Below the pieces are notes generated by a model. That model searched no databases. It was not told where the DNA came from and worked only from the letters and a program-made list of their open reading frames with translations. The position numbers were made by a program, and so were the translations under genes. Below, in pieces: positions 35,707 to 43,980 of a DNA stretch of 44,960 nt. How positions within the stretch are numbered: the stretch's first letter is position 1; the number at the start of each line of letters is the position of its first letter. Source of the DNA: Rhodocyclaceae bacterium (lineage in GTDB: Bacteria; Pseudomonadota; Gammaproteobacteria; Burkholderiales; UBA3065); the NCBI GenBank assembly GCA_018882975.1, contig VEQZ01000007.1, positions 1 through 44,960 on the forward strand, written 5' to 3'.

Positions 35707-36393
35707 TCAGACGCGCTCGCCCAGCGGCGCGCGCGCCGCTGCGGCGACGCCGGCCGCGGTGTCGAGCCAGTACGCCAGCCAGTCCGGCGACAGGCGCTCG
35801 ACCTGCGGCAGCAGGGCGCGCAGCACCAGATAGTGGCCGCGCTCCACCCCGCAGACGCGCACCACCAAGCGCACGCCACGCGGACTCAGCACCACCTCCT
35901 TGAGGTCGGGGCTGTCGCCGGCCGCGCCAAGGGCGGTGCGCAAGGCCGCCAGCGGCGGCGCCCAACCGGCCGGACCGACGCGCGCCAGATGGTGCTCGGG
36001 CCAGTCGGGCGGCAAGTGGATGCGCTCCGGCAGGCGGTCGATCGCCGAATAGAACTCGATGTTGGCCGGCCGGAACAGGATGTCGACGCTGCCGGCAACC
36101 GGCAGTGCCTCGTCGATCGTGATGACCAGCCACAGGGAGGGCACCTTGCGGTAGCCGACGTGGTCGAGCAGCGGCTGCAAGAGGATGCGCCGCCCGCCGT
36201 GGGTGCCGCGCAGCAGCGGGTAGTCGCTGCCGGGATGGACTACCTAGACCCCGCCGAACAGCGCCCGGCAATCGTCAAAGATGGCGGCGCGGCGGCCGGC
36301 AAAGGCGCGCTGGGCGCGACCCTGCCACCACCACGCGGCGGCCAGCCCGGCGAGGCCTGCGGCCATGCCCGCCACCGACAATCCCGCTGCCAT
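35707..36393 (-). pseudogene. membrane-anchored protein interrupted by in-frame TAG
   Basis: I do not recognise this gene. From ATG 36393 (GAGGG five bases upstream, seven bases after the permease stop) there are 49 codons with one membrane helix ('AGMAAGLAGLAAAWWW') ending '...FDDCRALFGGV', then TAG at 36246-36244, then 178 further codons in the same frame ('VVHPGSDYPLLRGTHGG...SLWLVITIDEALP...'). Codon use is normal on both sides and there is no start codon near the beginning of the second part; the first candidate is a TTG at 36180, well inside. It looks like one 228-residue protein broken by a single amber codon. A nonsense mutation, a sequence error, or readthrough are possible. Confidence 0.6.
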
Positions 36394-36400
36394 GCCGCCC

Positions 36401-37795
36401 TCAGTAGCCCTTGGGCCGCGGCCACGGCATGGTGAACTGGTCACCGCGCCGCACGAACTGATAGCGCCGCGTCACGAACCAGACCGAGATCAGGATGTAG
36501 AACGCCATGATCGACAGCAGCGAGGCACCGTAACCCAGATAGGTCGCAAAGTAGGTGGCCGCGCACAGCAGCCCGAGCAGGATGCACGGGACCGGGTGGA
36601 ACGGATGCACATACCCGCGGTTGATGCTGCCCAGCGGCCACAGCCTGCGGAAGCGGATGATGTTGAAGGACATGAAGGTGTAACCCAGCAGCCCGGACAG
36701 GATCGAGAAGGTGATGACCTGGTCCAGCAGCCCGGTGAAGGCGAACGACACGGCGATCGGCACGAGGAACAGGATCGAGCGGTAGGGCGTGCGATAGCGC
36801 GGGTGCACGGCGCCAAACCATTGCGGCATGTAGCGGTCGCGCGCCATCGAGAACCACGCCCGCGAGGCGTCGTTGATGCAGCCGTTGGCCGACGCCACCG
36901 CCGAGAAGATGGTGCCGACGAACAGGATCACCTCCAGTTCGAGGCTGCCGGTCAGGCGCCCGGCGTCGTACAGCGGCGTCACCGCCTGGCCCAGGTACTC
37001 CCACGGCATCAGGCCGGCGCAGACGTACCAGGTCAGCGTCGCCGCGATCAGCAGGGTGATCATGCCGCCCATAGTGCCGAGCGGGATCGAACGGCCGGGC
37101 GAACGCACCTCTTCGGCGGCCTGGCAGGTGCCCTCGATGCCGAGGTAGTACCACATGCCGAACTGCAGCGCCGCCAGCACGCCGATCCAGCCGTAGGGCA
37201 GTTCGGTGAGCAGCTCGCTGTGGCGCAGGATCGGCTCGGCACCGCCAAAGCCGGCGACATGGAAGGCCAGCAGCAGAATGGCGACGAAGGCGAACGCGGT
37301 GATGACGAAGTTCACCGTGAGCGTCATGAACACGCCGCGGTAGTTGAGCCACGCCAGCACCGCGATGGTCAGCACCACGAACGGCCGGGTGTCGACCTCC
37401 GCCCCGTAGCGCCCGGCCACCGTCTTGATCAGGTCGCCCACCACCAGCGCATCGGCCGCCTCCAGCATGGTGTAGGCCATGACCAGATAGAGCCCGACAT
37501 TGAACGCCATCAATGGCCCGATGATGTGCTTGGCTTGGGTGTACTGCCCGCCGGCCGCAGCCACGGTCGAGGTCACCTCCGAGTCGATCATCGCCACGCA
37601 GGTGTAGAGCAGGCCGATGATCCAGCAGGCGATCAGCGAGCCATACGCCCCGCCCTTGCCCACCGAGAAGTTCCAACCCATGTATTCGCCGACCAGCACG
37701 ATGCCGACGCCGAGCGCCCAGACGTGGATCGGGCCGAGCACCTTGAGCAGGGCGTTTTTTTGCGGCGCGGCGGCCGCCATGCTTGCAGCAGTCAT
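36401..37795 (-). CDS. APC permease, ethanolamine-transporter-like
   Basis: 464 residues with about 12 membrane helices. 'GVGIVLVGEYMGWNFSVGKGGAYGSLIACWI' in helix 1-2, 'YYLGIEGTCQAAEEVRSPGRSIPLG' in the middle and 'ASANGCINDASRAWFSMARDRYMPQWFG' resemble the ethanolamine transporter branch of the APC superfamily. The substrate is unknown. It stands between the N-methylglutamate pathway genes and the amine-oxidation regulators, so a small amine such as monomethylamine is a reasonable guess. GGGGGCCGAC precedes ATG 37795, ten bases after the 47-aa gene. Confidence 0.82.
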   Translation of the reverse strand: MTAASMAAAAPQKNALLKVLGPIHVWALGVGIVLVGEYMGWNFSVGKGGAYGSLIACWIIGLLYTCVAMIDSEVTSTVAAAGGQYTQAKHIIGPLMAFNVGLYLVMAYTMLEAADALVVGDLIKTVAGRYGAEVDTRPFVVLTIAVLAWLNYRGVFMTLTVNFVITAFAFVAILLLAFHVAGFGGAEPILRHSELLTELPYGWIGVLAALQFGMWYYLGIEGTCQAAEEVRSPGRSIPLGTMGGMITLLIAATLTWYVCAGLMPWEYLGQAVTPLYDAGRLTGSLELEVILFVGTIFSAVASANGCINDASRAWFSMARDRYMPQWFGAVHPRYRTPYRSILFLVPIAVSFAFTGLLDQVITFSILSGLLGYTFMSFNIIRFRRLWPLGSINRGYVHPFHPVPCILLGLLCAATYFATYLGYGASLLSIMAFYILISVWFVTRRYQFVRRGDQFTMPWPRPKGY

Positions 37796-37805
37796 GTCGG
37801 CCCCC

Positions 37806-37949
37806 TCACTCGTCTTCGCCTTCGCGCGAACTCAACAGAAAGTCCTCGCCATATTGGGAGCTGGTGAAACGCGCATCGGCCAGCATCCAGCCGAGAAGCA
37901 CGATCGAAACCAGCCATGCGGCATATTCCAGAGCAGTCCAGACATCCAT
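37806..37949 (-). CDS. 47-aa single-helix membrane protein
   Basis: A short gene. ATG 37949 follows the previous stop by one base and its own stop is ten bases before the permease ATG. The product has one membrane helix (about 8-25, 'EYAAWLVSIVLLGWMLADA') and an acidic tail ending SSREGEDE. It could be an accessory subunit of the permease, like other tiny transporter-associated proteins. Position, close spacing and GGAGAC upstream support it; no homology is recognised. Confidence 0.65.
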   Translation of the reverse strand: MDVWTALEYAAWLVSIVLLGWMLADARFTSSQYGEDFLLSSREGEDE

Positions 37950-37950
37950 G

Positions 37951-38343
37951 TCAGTCTCCCTTGGCGGCGCCAAAGCGCTCGCGGATCACCTCGCGGTACT
38001 CCCGCTCGGACGTGCGCAGCACAAAGATGAAGTAGCCGGCGATCACGGCGATAGTCAACAGCAGGCTGACCGGCTCGATGGTGTAGTCGAAGCGGTGGGT
38101 GATCATCGGGGCCGCAGTCTCGACATCGACGCCGAGCTTTTGCCACTGCTCGACCATGGCCGGCGTCTGGTTCAGCGACTCCCAGGTCGCAGCGGGCTTG
38201 TCGGCCACTTCGGCGGGGGCTTCGGCAGCTTCCTTGAATAGCAGCGGCGCCATCAGGCTGGCGTAGACCAGCACCAGCACCACCAGGCTGTCGAAGAACT
38301 GGCCGGCACCACTCTGTACCGGCGGTTGGTAGGGCTTGCTCAT
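37951..38343 (-). CDS. membrane protein, 130 aa, two helices
   Basis: Unrecognised. Helix 1 is at about 17-35 ('DSLVVLVLVYASLMAPLLF') and helix 2 at about 92-110 ('VSLLLTIAVIAGYFIFVLR'); between them is a ~55-residue loop rich in Ala, Glu and Pro, probably periplasmic, followed by a basic-acidic tail 'TSEREYREVIRERFG'. ATG 38343 overlaps the previous stop (TGATG), so the two are coupled. Confidence 0.65.
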   Translation of the reverse strand: MSKPYQPPVQSGAGQFFDSLVVLVLVYASLMAPLLFKEAAEAPAEVADKPAATWESLNQTPAMVEQWQKLGVDVETAAPMITHRFDYTIEPVSLLLTIAVIAGYFIFVLRTSEREYREVIRERFGAAKGD

Positions 38344-38705
38344 CAGGGCGCTCCCGGGTCGGTGTCGACGTGCGCCGGCCGCAGCGACAGGTCGCGCAGG
38401 CGCTGGCGGTTGAGGTCGAGGTTGTGCAGGTCCTGACCGTAGATGTGGTCACGGTCCTCGCGGTAGTGGCTGAGCATGGCCAGCACCGAGCTGGTATTGA
38501 ACAGCAACAGCAGGGCGCCGCTGACCGCCAGCACGATACCGATCGGTGACTGCAGGAAGCCGTGCGGCACCACGGCGTAGGTGTAGATCAGGGTCGCCCA
38601 GAGCACCGCCAGAATGGTCAGTGCGCTCCAGCGGTCGCGGGCATGCATGGCTTCGGCCCGCGCGGCTAGTGCCGGGTCGAGACCCTTGGTCTTGTTTCTG
38701 TCCAT
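38343..38705 (-). CDS. membrane protein, 120 aa, two helices
   Basis: Unrecognised. Residues 1-25 are charged, helices lie at about 27-46 ('ALTILAVLWATLIYTYAVV') and 52-75 ('SPIGIVLAVSGALLLLFN'), and the rest is a charged cytoplasmic tail with 'HYREDRDHIYGQDLHNLDLNR'. AGGAGGGGG lies seven bases before ATG 38705, a strong ribosome site. It is the first gene of the six-gene module; a 195-base gap separates it from mgsC. Confidence 0.65.
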   Translation of the reverse strand: MDRNKTKGLDPALAARAEAMHARDRWSALTILAVLWATLIYTYAVVPHGFLQSPIGIVLAVSGALLLLFNTSSVLAMLSHYREDRDHIYGQDLHNLDLNRQRLRDLSLRPAHVDTDPGAP

Positions 38706-38835
38706 CTGTTCCCCCTCCTGTGGTTTTTTGTCTGCGATGGATCGAATGTGGTGTCAGGTGGTCTGGGCATGCCCTCCTTGGTGGATGATCCGAAGCTTAC
38801 GCAGCACCGGGACCGGACGGCGCGAACGGCAAACC

Positions 38836-38852
38836 TGCACCGGTCTGGTGCA
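38836..38852. promoter_or_regulatory. inverted repeat in the mgsC-module spacer
   Basis: TGCACC-GGTCT-GGTGCA is a six-base dyad with five-base centre, about 130 bases upstream of the membrane module and about 50 bases after mgsC. It could be an operator or part of a terminator. The rest of 38706-38900 shows no promoter I can defend. Confidence 0.35.
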
Positions 38853-38900
38853 ATAAGCGTCGTCGAACAGTACTGGTACCCGCATGTGATTGGAAATCTT

Positions 38901-40256
38901 CTAGCGTCCTGGCACCCAATTGGTGCCGGCCAGCGGAATGCCCGACATGGCGGCGGCCTCCACCGTGAGCGCCACCAGGTCTTCGCGTTCGAGGTGGTGC
39001 ACGTTCTGCTTGCCGCAAGCGCGCGCGATGGTGGTCAGTTCCATGTTCAGGGTCTTGAGGTAGTTGCGCACGCGGCGCGCCCCCACCTCGGGCTGCAGGC
39101 GCTGCTCGAGCTCGGCGTCCTGCGTGGTCACGCCGACCGGGCACTTGCCGGTGTGGCAGTGGTGGCAGAAGCCGGGCGCGGTGCCCAGCGCGTCGTAGGC
39201 CTCGAGCGCCGAGTGGTGCTGGCCGTCGCGCACCCAGGTCTCGGAGTTGCAGCCGAGCGCGAACAGCACGCCCTGACCGATGGCCACCGCATCGGCGCCC
39301 ATCGCCAGCGCCTTGGCCACATCGGCGCCAGTGCGGATGCCGCCGGAGACGATCAGCTGCACGGTGCCCTTCATGTCGAGGTCTTCGAGCGCGTCCACCG
39401 CCTGCCGCACGGCGGCCAGTGTCGGGATGCCGACATGCTCGATGAAGCAGGTCTGGGTGGCGGCGGTGCCGCCCTGCATGCCGTCGACCACCACCACGTC
39501 AGCACCGGAATGCACCGCCAGCTTGACGTCGTTGAACACCCGGGTGGCACCGACCTTGACGTAGATCGGCTTCTCCCAGTCGGTCATCTCGCGCAGTTCC
39601 TGGATCTTGATGGCCAGATCATCCGGACCGGTCCAGTCGGGGTGGCGGCAGGCCGAGCGCTGGTCGACGCCTTCCGGCAGGGTGCGCATCCGCGCCACCC
39701 GCGGGTTCACCTTCTGGCCGAGCAGCATGCCGCCGCCGCCAGGCTTGGCGCCCTGGCCGATCACCACCTCGATGGCGTCGGCCTTGCGCAGGTCATCCGG
39801 GTCGAAGCCGTAGCGCGACGGCAGGCACTGGTAGACCAGCGTCCTGGAGGAGCCGCGCTCCTCCTGCGTCATGCCGCCGTCGCCGGTGGTGGTGCTGGTG
39901 CCCATCTCGCTGGCGGCACGGCCCAGCGCTTCCTTGACGTTGGCCGACAGCGCGCCAAAGCTCATGCCGGCGATGGTGATGGGGATGTCGAGCTCGATCG
40001 GCTTTTTGGCGTAGCGCGTGCCGAGGAGGGTCTTGGTCGTGCACTTCTCGCGGTAGCCCTCGAGCGGGTAGCGCGACATCGAACCGGCGAGGAACAGCAG
40101 GTCGTCGAAATGCGGCACGTGGCGCTTGGCACCCAGACCGCGGATCTCGTAGAGGCCGTGCGCGGCGGCGTTTTGGATGTAGTCGATGATGCGCCGGTCG
40201 AAGCTGGCCGATTCCTCGGTCGAGCGGCGCTTGATGTGAACCGGTTTCATGTCCAT
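38901..40256 (-). CDS. mgsC: N-methylglutamate synthase subunit C (glutamate-synthase-like)
   Basis: 451 residues matching the FMN-binding central domain of glutamate synthase. Family blocks include 'PITIAGMSFGALSANVKEALGRAA', 'GDGGMTQEERG', 'GQGAKPGGGGMLLGQKV', 'VVVDGMQGGTAATQ', 'SGGIRTGADVAKALAMGADAVAIG', and a 3Fe-4S motif at Cys364, Cys367 and Cys372 (CHHCHTGKC). In the three-protein N-methylglutamate synthase it condenses methylamine-derived nitrogen with 2-oxoglutarate-derived carbon to give N-methylglutamate. GGGAG lies seven bases before ATG 40256. Identity as MgsC rather than a GltB fragment rests on the mgsA-mgsB-gmaS context. Confidence 0.88.
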   Translation of the reverse strand: MDMKPVHIKRRSTEESASFDRRIIDYIQNAAAHGLYEIRGLGAKRHVPHFDDLLFLAGSMSRYPLEGYREKCTTKTLLGTRYAKKPIELDIPITIAGMSFGALSANVKEALGRAASEMGTSTTTGDGGMTQEERGSSRTLVYQCLPSRYGFDPDDLRKADAIEVVIGQGAKPGGGGMLLGQKVNPRVARMRTLPEGVDQRSACRHPDWTGPDDLAIKIQELREMTDWEKPIYVKVGATRVFNDVKLAVHSGADVVVVDGMQGGTAATQTCFIEHVGIPTLAAVRQAVDALEDLDMKGTVQLIVSGGIRTGADVAKALAMGADAVAIGQGVLFALGCNSETWVRDGQHHSALEAYDALGTAPGFCHHCHTGKCPVGVTTQDAELEQRLQPEVGARRVRNYLKTLNMELTTIARACGKQNVHHLEREDLVALTVEAAAMSGIPLAGTNWVPGR

Positions 40257-40282
40257 GGCGATGCTCCCTGCCGCTGCGCGGC

Positions 40283-40990
40283 TCAGTACTCCTGATTGGC
40301 GTCGGCGTTCCAGTGGTACAGGCTGCGCGCCGAGGCGATGCGCTTGAATGCCTTGGGGTCGTGGTCGAGCCCGGCCGCACGCAGCAGTTCGGCCACCGTG
40401 GCGTAGTCGGCGTCGGTCATCGGCTCGAAGCGGGCATCGGCGCCGAGCGACTTGGGCTCGCCGCGGAGGTAGATCACCGCCTCGTAGAGCGAATCGCCCA
40501 GCGCGTCGCCGGCGTCGCCGCAGACCACCATGCGGCCGGCCTGCGCCATGAAGGCCGAGAAACTGCCGACCGATCCGCCGACCACGATGTCGCCGCCCTT
40601 GAGCGAGATGCCGCAGCGCAGGCCGGCGTCACCGTCGATCACCAGCAGGCCGCCGTGCGCGGTCGCACCGGCGCCATTCGAGGCGAAGCCCTTGACGTGC
40701 ACCTTGCCGCTCATCATGTTCTCGGCCACGCCGGTGCCGACGCTGCCGTGCACGATCACGCTGGCCTTCTTGTTCATGCCGGCGGCGTAATAGCCGGCAT
40801 GGCCGTGGATCTCCACCGTCACCGGCTGGTCGAGCCCGACGGCGATGTTGTGCGCGCCATCCGGGTTGAGCAGGTCGAAATGGCGCTGGTCGCCGTCGGC
40901 CAGTTGGCGGTGCAGGTAGGTATTCACGTCGCGCAGCGCGATCTTCGCCAGGTCGAAGGTGACGCGCTCCGCCGTCAGGTTTTCTGCCAT
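40283..40990 (-). CDS. mgsB: N-methylglutamate synthase subunit B (GXGXG domain)
   Basis: 235 residues forming a GXGXG beta-helix like the C-terminal domain of glutamate synthase: repeated 'GHAGYYAAGMNKKASVIVHGSVGTGVAENMMSGKV', 'GGLLVIDGDAGLRCGISLKGGDIVVGGSVGSF'-type turns. It is thought to have a structural role between the amidotransferase and synthase subunits. ATG 40990 overlaps the mgsA stop as TGATG, better than an ATG four codons upstream that would overlap by 13 bases. 26 bases separate it from mgsC. Confidence 0.88.
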   Translation of the reverse strand: MAENLTAERVTFDLAKIALRDVNTYLHRQLADGDQRHFDLLNPDGAHNIAVGLDQPVTVEIHGHAGYYAAGMNKKASVIVHGSVGTGVAENMMSGKVHVKGFASNGAGATAHGGLLVIDGDAGLRCGISLKGGDIVVGGSVGSFSAFMAQAGRMVVCGDAGDALGDSLYEAVIYLRGEPKSLGADARFEPMTDADYATVAELLRAAGLDHDPKAFKRIASARSLYHWNADANQEY

Positions 40991-41898
40991 CACGCGTTCC
41001 ATACGTACATCTCCTCGGGCGCCGGTTCGAATACGGTGGCGTGCTTGACGCCCGGCAGGTGCGCCAACGAGCGGAATTCGCTGGCGATGGCGACGTAGTC
41101 GTCGGTCTCGGCGACCACTGCCGGCTTGCAGGCGAAGGGGTCGCGGATCAGCGCAAGCTTGTCTGGCGTGCCCATGAGGAAGGTAAAGAAGCCGTCGAGC
41201 TCCTCGAAGCCCTTCTGCAGTGCGGTCTCGAGGTCGTCACCCTCGCGCAGGCGCCATTCCAGAAAGCGGCAGGCCGCCTCGGTGTCGTTGTCGGTGTCGA
41301 AGTGGATGCCGCGTGGTTCGAGCATGCGCCGCAGGCTGTTGGGGTTCGACAGCGAGCCGTTGTGCACCAGGCAGAAGTCCTCGCCGGCGGTGAACGGGTG
41401 GGCGCGGTCGGGCGTGACCGCCGACTCGGTGGCCATGCGCGTGTGGCCGACCAGATGCGAACCGGTGAGCGAGGCAAAGTCGTAACGCTGCGCCACCTGC
41501 GCCGGCGTGCCGATGTCCTTGTAGAGGTCGATGGTCTGCCCGGTCGACAACACGTGCAGGCGCGGGTGGTTCTCGTGCAGCCATTGCTTGACGAGGTCGG
41601 GCGACACATCAAAGGTGAGCACGGCATGGTTGTGCTTGACCTCGATCTGCGAGTCCACGCTCAGATGTTCTTTCAGCGCGTGGGTCAGACCGTGCCAGTT
41701 GAAGTCGGCACCGTCCTCGGTCAAGCCCGAATACAGGCTGAGCTTGCGCGCCGTTCCGGGCAGCGGGTCGGCAAACACCGCGAGGCCGGCCGAGTCGGGG
41801 CCGCGCTCGGTCATGCCGATCAGCATCGGCACCATCAGTTCGCCGAGTTGCTGCCGCAGCGCCGGCGTCTTGACCAGCAAGCCAACGATTCCACACAT
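40990..41898 (-). CDS. mgsA: N-methylglutamate synthase subunit A (class II amidotransferase)
   Basis: 302 residues of the Ntn-type glutamine amidotransferase. Cys2 directly after the start Met is the nucleophile (MCGIVGLL), with 'MTERGPDSAGLAVF', 'HTRMATESAVTPDRAHPF', 'LVHNGSLSN' and 'DTEAACRFLEWRL' as in purF/glmS/gltB amidotransferase domains. In the N-methylglutamate route this subunit would act on gamma-glutamylmethylamide, releasing methylamine in place of ammonia to the synthase. No synthase domain is attached, and mgsB follows at once. Confidence 0.88.
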   Translation of the reverse strand: MCGIVGLLVKTPALRQQLGELMVPMLIGMTERGPDSAGLAVFADPLPGTARKLSLYSGLTEDGADFNWHGLTHALKEHLSVDSQIEVKHNHAVLTFDVSPDLVKQWLHENHPRLHVLSTGQTIDLYKDIGTPAQVAQRYDFASLTGSHLVGHTRMATESAVTPDRAHPFTAGEDFCLVHNGSLSNPNSLRRMLEPRGIHFDTDNDTEAACRFLEWRLREGDDLETALQKGFEELDGFFTFLMGTPDKLALIRDPFACKPAVVAETDDYVAIASEFRSLAHLPGVKHATVFEPAPEEMYVWNA

Positions 41899-41919
41899 GG
41901 CTGTTCTCCGTTCGCGTGA

Positions 41920-43248
41920 TCAGAAGAACTGGAGGTAGTTGTCCACCTCCCAGTCCGACACATGGCGCATGTACTCCACCCACTCCATGCGCTTGAGTTC
42001 GAGGAAGTCGGCGGCCAGCGGGCCCAGTGCGCCCTGCACCACAGGGTCCTTCTCGAAGGCGTCCAGCGCCTCCTTGAGGTTCTGCGGCAGCACCCTGATG
42101 CCGCGACGACGCAGTTGCGCCGGCGTCATGTCGTAGAGGCTGTCGGTCACCGGGTCGCCCGGCTCGAGACCGCGCTCGATGCCGTCGAGGCCGGCGGCGA
42201 TCACCGCGGCGGTGGCGAGGTAGGGGTTGGCCGAGCCGTCGGGCAGGCGCAGTTCGATGCGGCCGCCGGGGCCGCGGATCATGCCGGAGCGGTTGTTGTT
42301 GCCGTAGCAGATGTAGGCCGGCGCCCAGGTCGCGCCGGTGAGCGAACGGCCCACCACCAGACGCTTGTAGCTGTTCACCGTCGGGCAGCACACCGCGGCG
42401 AGCGCCGGCGCGTGCGCCAGCAGACCGGCGACGAACTGGTAGGCCAGCGGCGACAGGTCGAGGCCGCGCGCGTCGGCCTTGTCCTCGAACAGGTTGCGCT
42501 TGCCGTCGCCGATGCTCATGTGCATGTGCAGGCCGTTGCCCGGCCGGTTGCTGAACGGCTTGGGCATGAACGAGCAGATCAGGCCGAGGTCGTTGGCGAT
42601 CTCCGCCGCACCCATCTTGAAGAAGGTGTAGTGGTCGCAGGAGGTGAGCGCGTCGGTGTAGGTGTAGTTGATCTCGAACTGGCCGTTGGCGTCCTCGTGG
42701 TCGATCTGGTAGACGTCGATGCCGACCGCGCGCAGCGCATCGGCGAGCCGCTCGAGGAACACGCGCGACCTCGACAGCCCCTTGTAGTCGTAGCAGGGCT
42801 TGGCCAGCGCATCGGAGGCGTCGCTCGGCAGCAGCCGGCCCTCGACCCGCCGCAGCAGCGAGAACTCGGGTTCCATGCCGGTGTAGAAGGTCCAGCCCTT
42901 GGCGGCCATGCGCGCCAGTTGCTGCTTGAGGATCACCCGCGAGCAATACGGCCAGGGCTTGCCGTGCACGTGGCCGTCGCTGGCCATGCGCGCGAAGCCC
43001 GGCTGCCAGGGCACCACGCTCAGCGTCGACGGGTCGCCCACCGCCATGTAATCGCCGTCGGCATTCGGCTGCATGCCCATGCCGCTGAGCGCGAAACCGG
43101 CAAAGCCGGCGCCGTCGCTGATCACCGTGTCGTAGTGCTCGGCCGGCACCGCCTTGGCCTTGGCCGTGCCATGGATGTCAACGAACTGCGCGAGGACGTA
43201 TCGGACACCGTTGTCCTTGAGGAACTTCTTCGCGTCGGACGATTTCAT
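41920..43248 (-). CDS. gmaS: gamma-glutamylmethylamide synthetase (glutamine-synthetase family)
   Basis: 442 residues of the glutamine synthetase fold. N-terminal beta-grasp '[23 protein letters not shown]', then catalytic blocks 'GMEPEFSLL', '[31 protein letters not shown]', '[17 protein letters not shown]' and '[36 protein letters not shown]'. GmaS ligates monomethylamine to glutamate with ATP. It is shorter than housekeeping GlnA (about 470) and lacks the adenylylation-loop Tyr motif that I would expect. Flanking mgd and mgs genes decide the assignment. Start ATG 43248 with GGGGGAGG upstream. Confidence 0.88.
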   Translation of the reverse strand: MKSSDAKKFLKDNGVRYVLAQFVDIHGTAKAKAVPAEHYDTVISDGAGFAGFALSGMGMQPNADGDYMAVGDPSTLSVVPWQPGFARMASDGHVHGKPWPYCSRVILKQQLARMAAKGWTFYTGMEPEFSLLRRVEGRLLPSDASDALAKPCYDYKGLSRSRVFLERLADALRAVGIDVYQIDHEDANGQFEINYTYTDALTSCDHYTFFKMGAAEIANDLGLICSFMPKPFSNRPGNGLHMHMSIGDGKRNLFEDKADARGLDLSPLAYQFVAGLLAHAPALAAVCCPTVNSYKRLVVGRSLTGATWAPAYICYGNNNRSGMIRGPGGRIELRLPDGSANPYLATAAVIAAGLDGIERGLEPGDPVTDSLYDMTPAQLRRRGIRVLPQNLKEALDAFEKDPVVQGALGPLAADFLELKRMEWVEYMRHVSDWEVDNYLQFF

Positions 43249-43320
43249 TGCCTGCCTCCCCCTTTTTGGCCCCGCCAGCGGCAGGGTGTTCTTGTCTTCC
43301 TGCGTTCGCGGGCGGGCTGC

Positions 43321-43980
43321 TCAGAGGCGCACGCCTGCCAGCAGGTCGTGGCCGACCGGCCCACCGCCCAGGTCCTGCGCCACCTCGCACAGCGTCTCCC
43401 ACAGGTAGCCGCCGTAGGTGCCATCGCACCAGACGCGGTAGACCACGCCAGCCGGCGACATCACCGCCGCGACGGTCACGCCAACGCCGACCATCGAGGT
43501 CAGCGCCAGCGCGCCGCCCACCGCATCGAGCCCTGCCACATCCACCGCGCAGGTCTGGCGGAACAGGTCCACCGCCTGCGGCCCGGCCACCACCAGCGCG
43601 GCGTCGAAGCGCGGCACCGGGTAGACGTCGGGCGCGTCCGGCAGCGCCACGACCCTGGCCGCGACGGCGCCGCCGGCGGCGTCCTCGATCAGGTATTCGG
43701 TCAATCCCAGCCGCGCCACCAGCGCGCCGTCGTTGCGGCACCAGCTGTTCGGCCGCGCCGGCGTGGCAAGGCCAAGCCCGGCCAGCGCCGCTGCGGCGCC
43801 CGGCCCCTTGAGGCCGGCACGACGGCGGTGCGTGAGGTCGCCGATGGCCACCGCATCGAGGTGGGCGGGACGCTCGCCGTCGAGCACCGCTGCGCAGGGC
43901 ATGTCGTCCAGCTTGGCCCAGCGCGCCACCCGCGCCGTGAGGACGTCCGACAAGGGGCTGATACGCAGGGGCGTGCTCAT
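43321..43980 (-). CDS. mgdD: N-methylglutamate dehydrogenase subunit D (SoxG-like)
   Basis: 219 residues resembling the gamma subunit of heterotetrameric sarcosine oxidase: 'RNSWCRNDGALVARLGLTEYLIED'-type centre, 'VYPVPRFDAALVVAGPQAVDLFRQTCAVDV', 'VVYRVWCDGTYGGYLWETL'. As part of MgdABCD it takes part in oxidative demethylation of N-methylglutamate to glutamate and a C1 unit. ATG 43980 overlaps the mgdC stop by four bases. The long open frame upstream of it in the same phase is a shadow of mgdC. 72 bases separate it from gmaS. Confidence 0.85.
   Translation of the reverse strand: MSTPLRISPLSDVLTARVARWAKLDDMPCAAVLDGERPAHLDAVAIGDLTHRRRAGLKGPGAAAALAGLGLATPARPNSWCRNDGALVARLGLTEYLIEDAAGGAVAARVVALPDAPDVYPVPRFDAALVVAGPQAVDLFRQTCAVDVAGLDAVGGALALTSMVGVGVTVAAVMSPAGVVYRVWCDGTYGGYLWETLCEVAQDLGGGPVGHDLLAGVRL

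Noticed and set aside
36244..36246. TAG as a pyrrolysine codon
   Set aside because: Pyrrolysine is known in methylamine methyltransferases, so the amine context is tempting. But the protein is not such an enzyme, no pyl genes are in the window, and ddlB and mgsC here end with ordinary TAG stops.
38905..38925. GGCACC/GGTGCC inverted repeat as the mgsC terminator
   Set aside because: It lies within the last mgsC codons, has a six-base stem and no T run; coding constraint is a sufficient explanation.
41920..43248. Housekeeping glutamine synthetase (glnA)
   Set aside because: Length and the flanking mgd and mgs genes fit gamma-glutamylmethylamide synthetase better; no glnK, ntrB or ntrC is adjacent.
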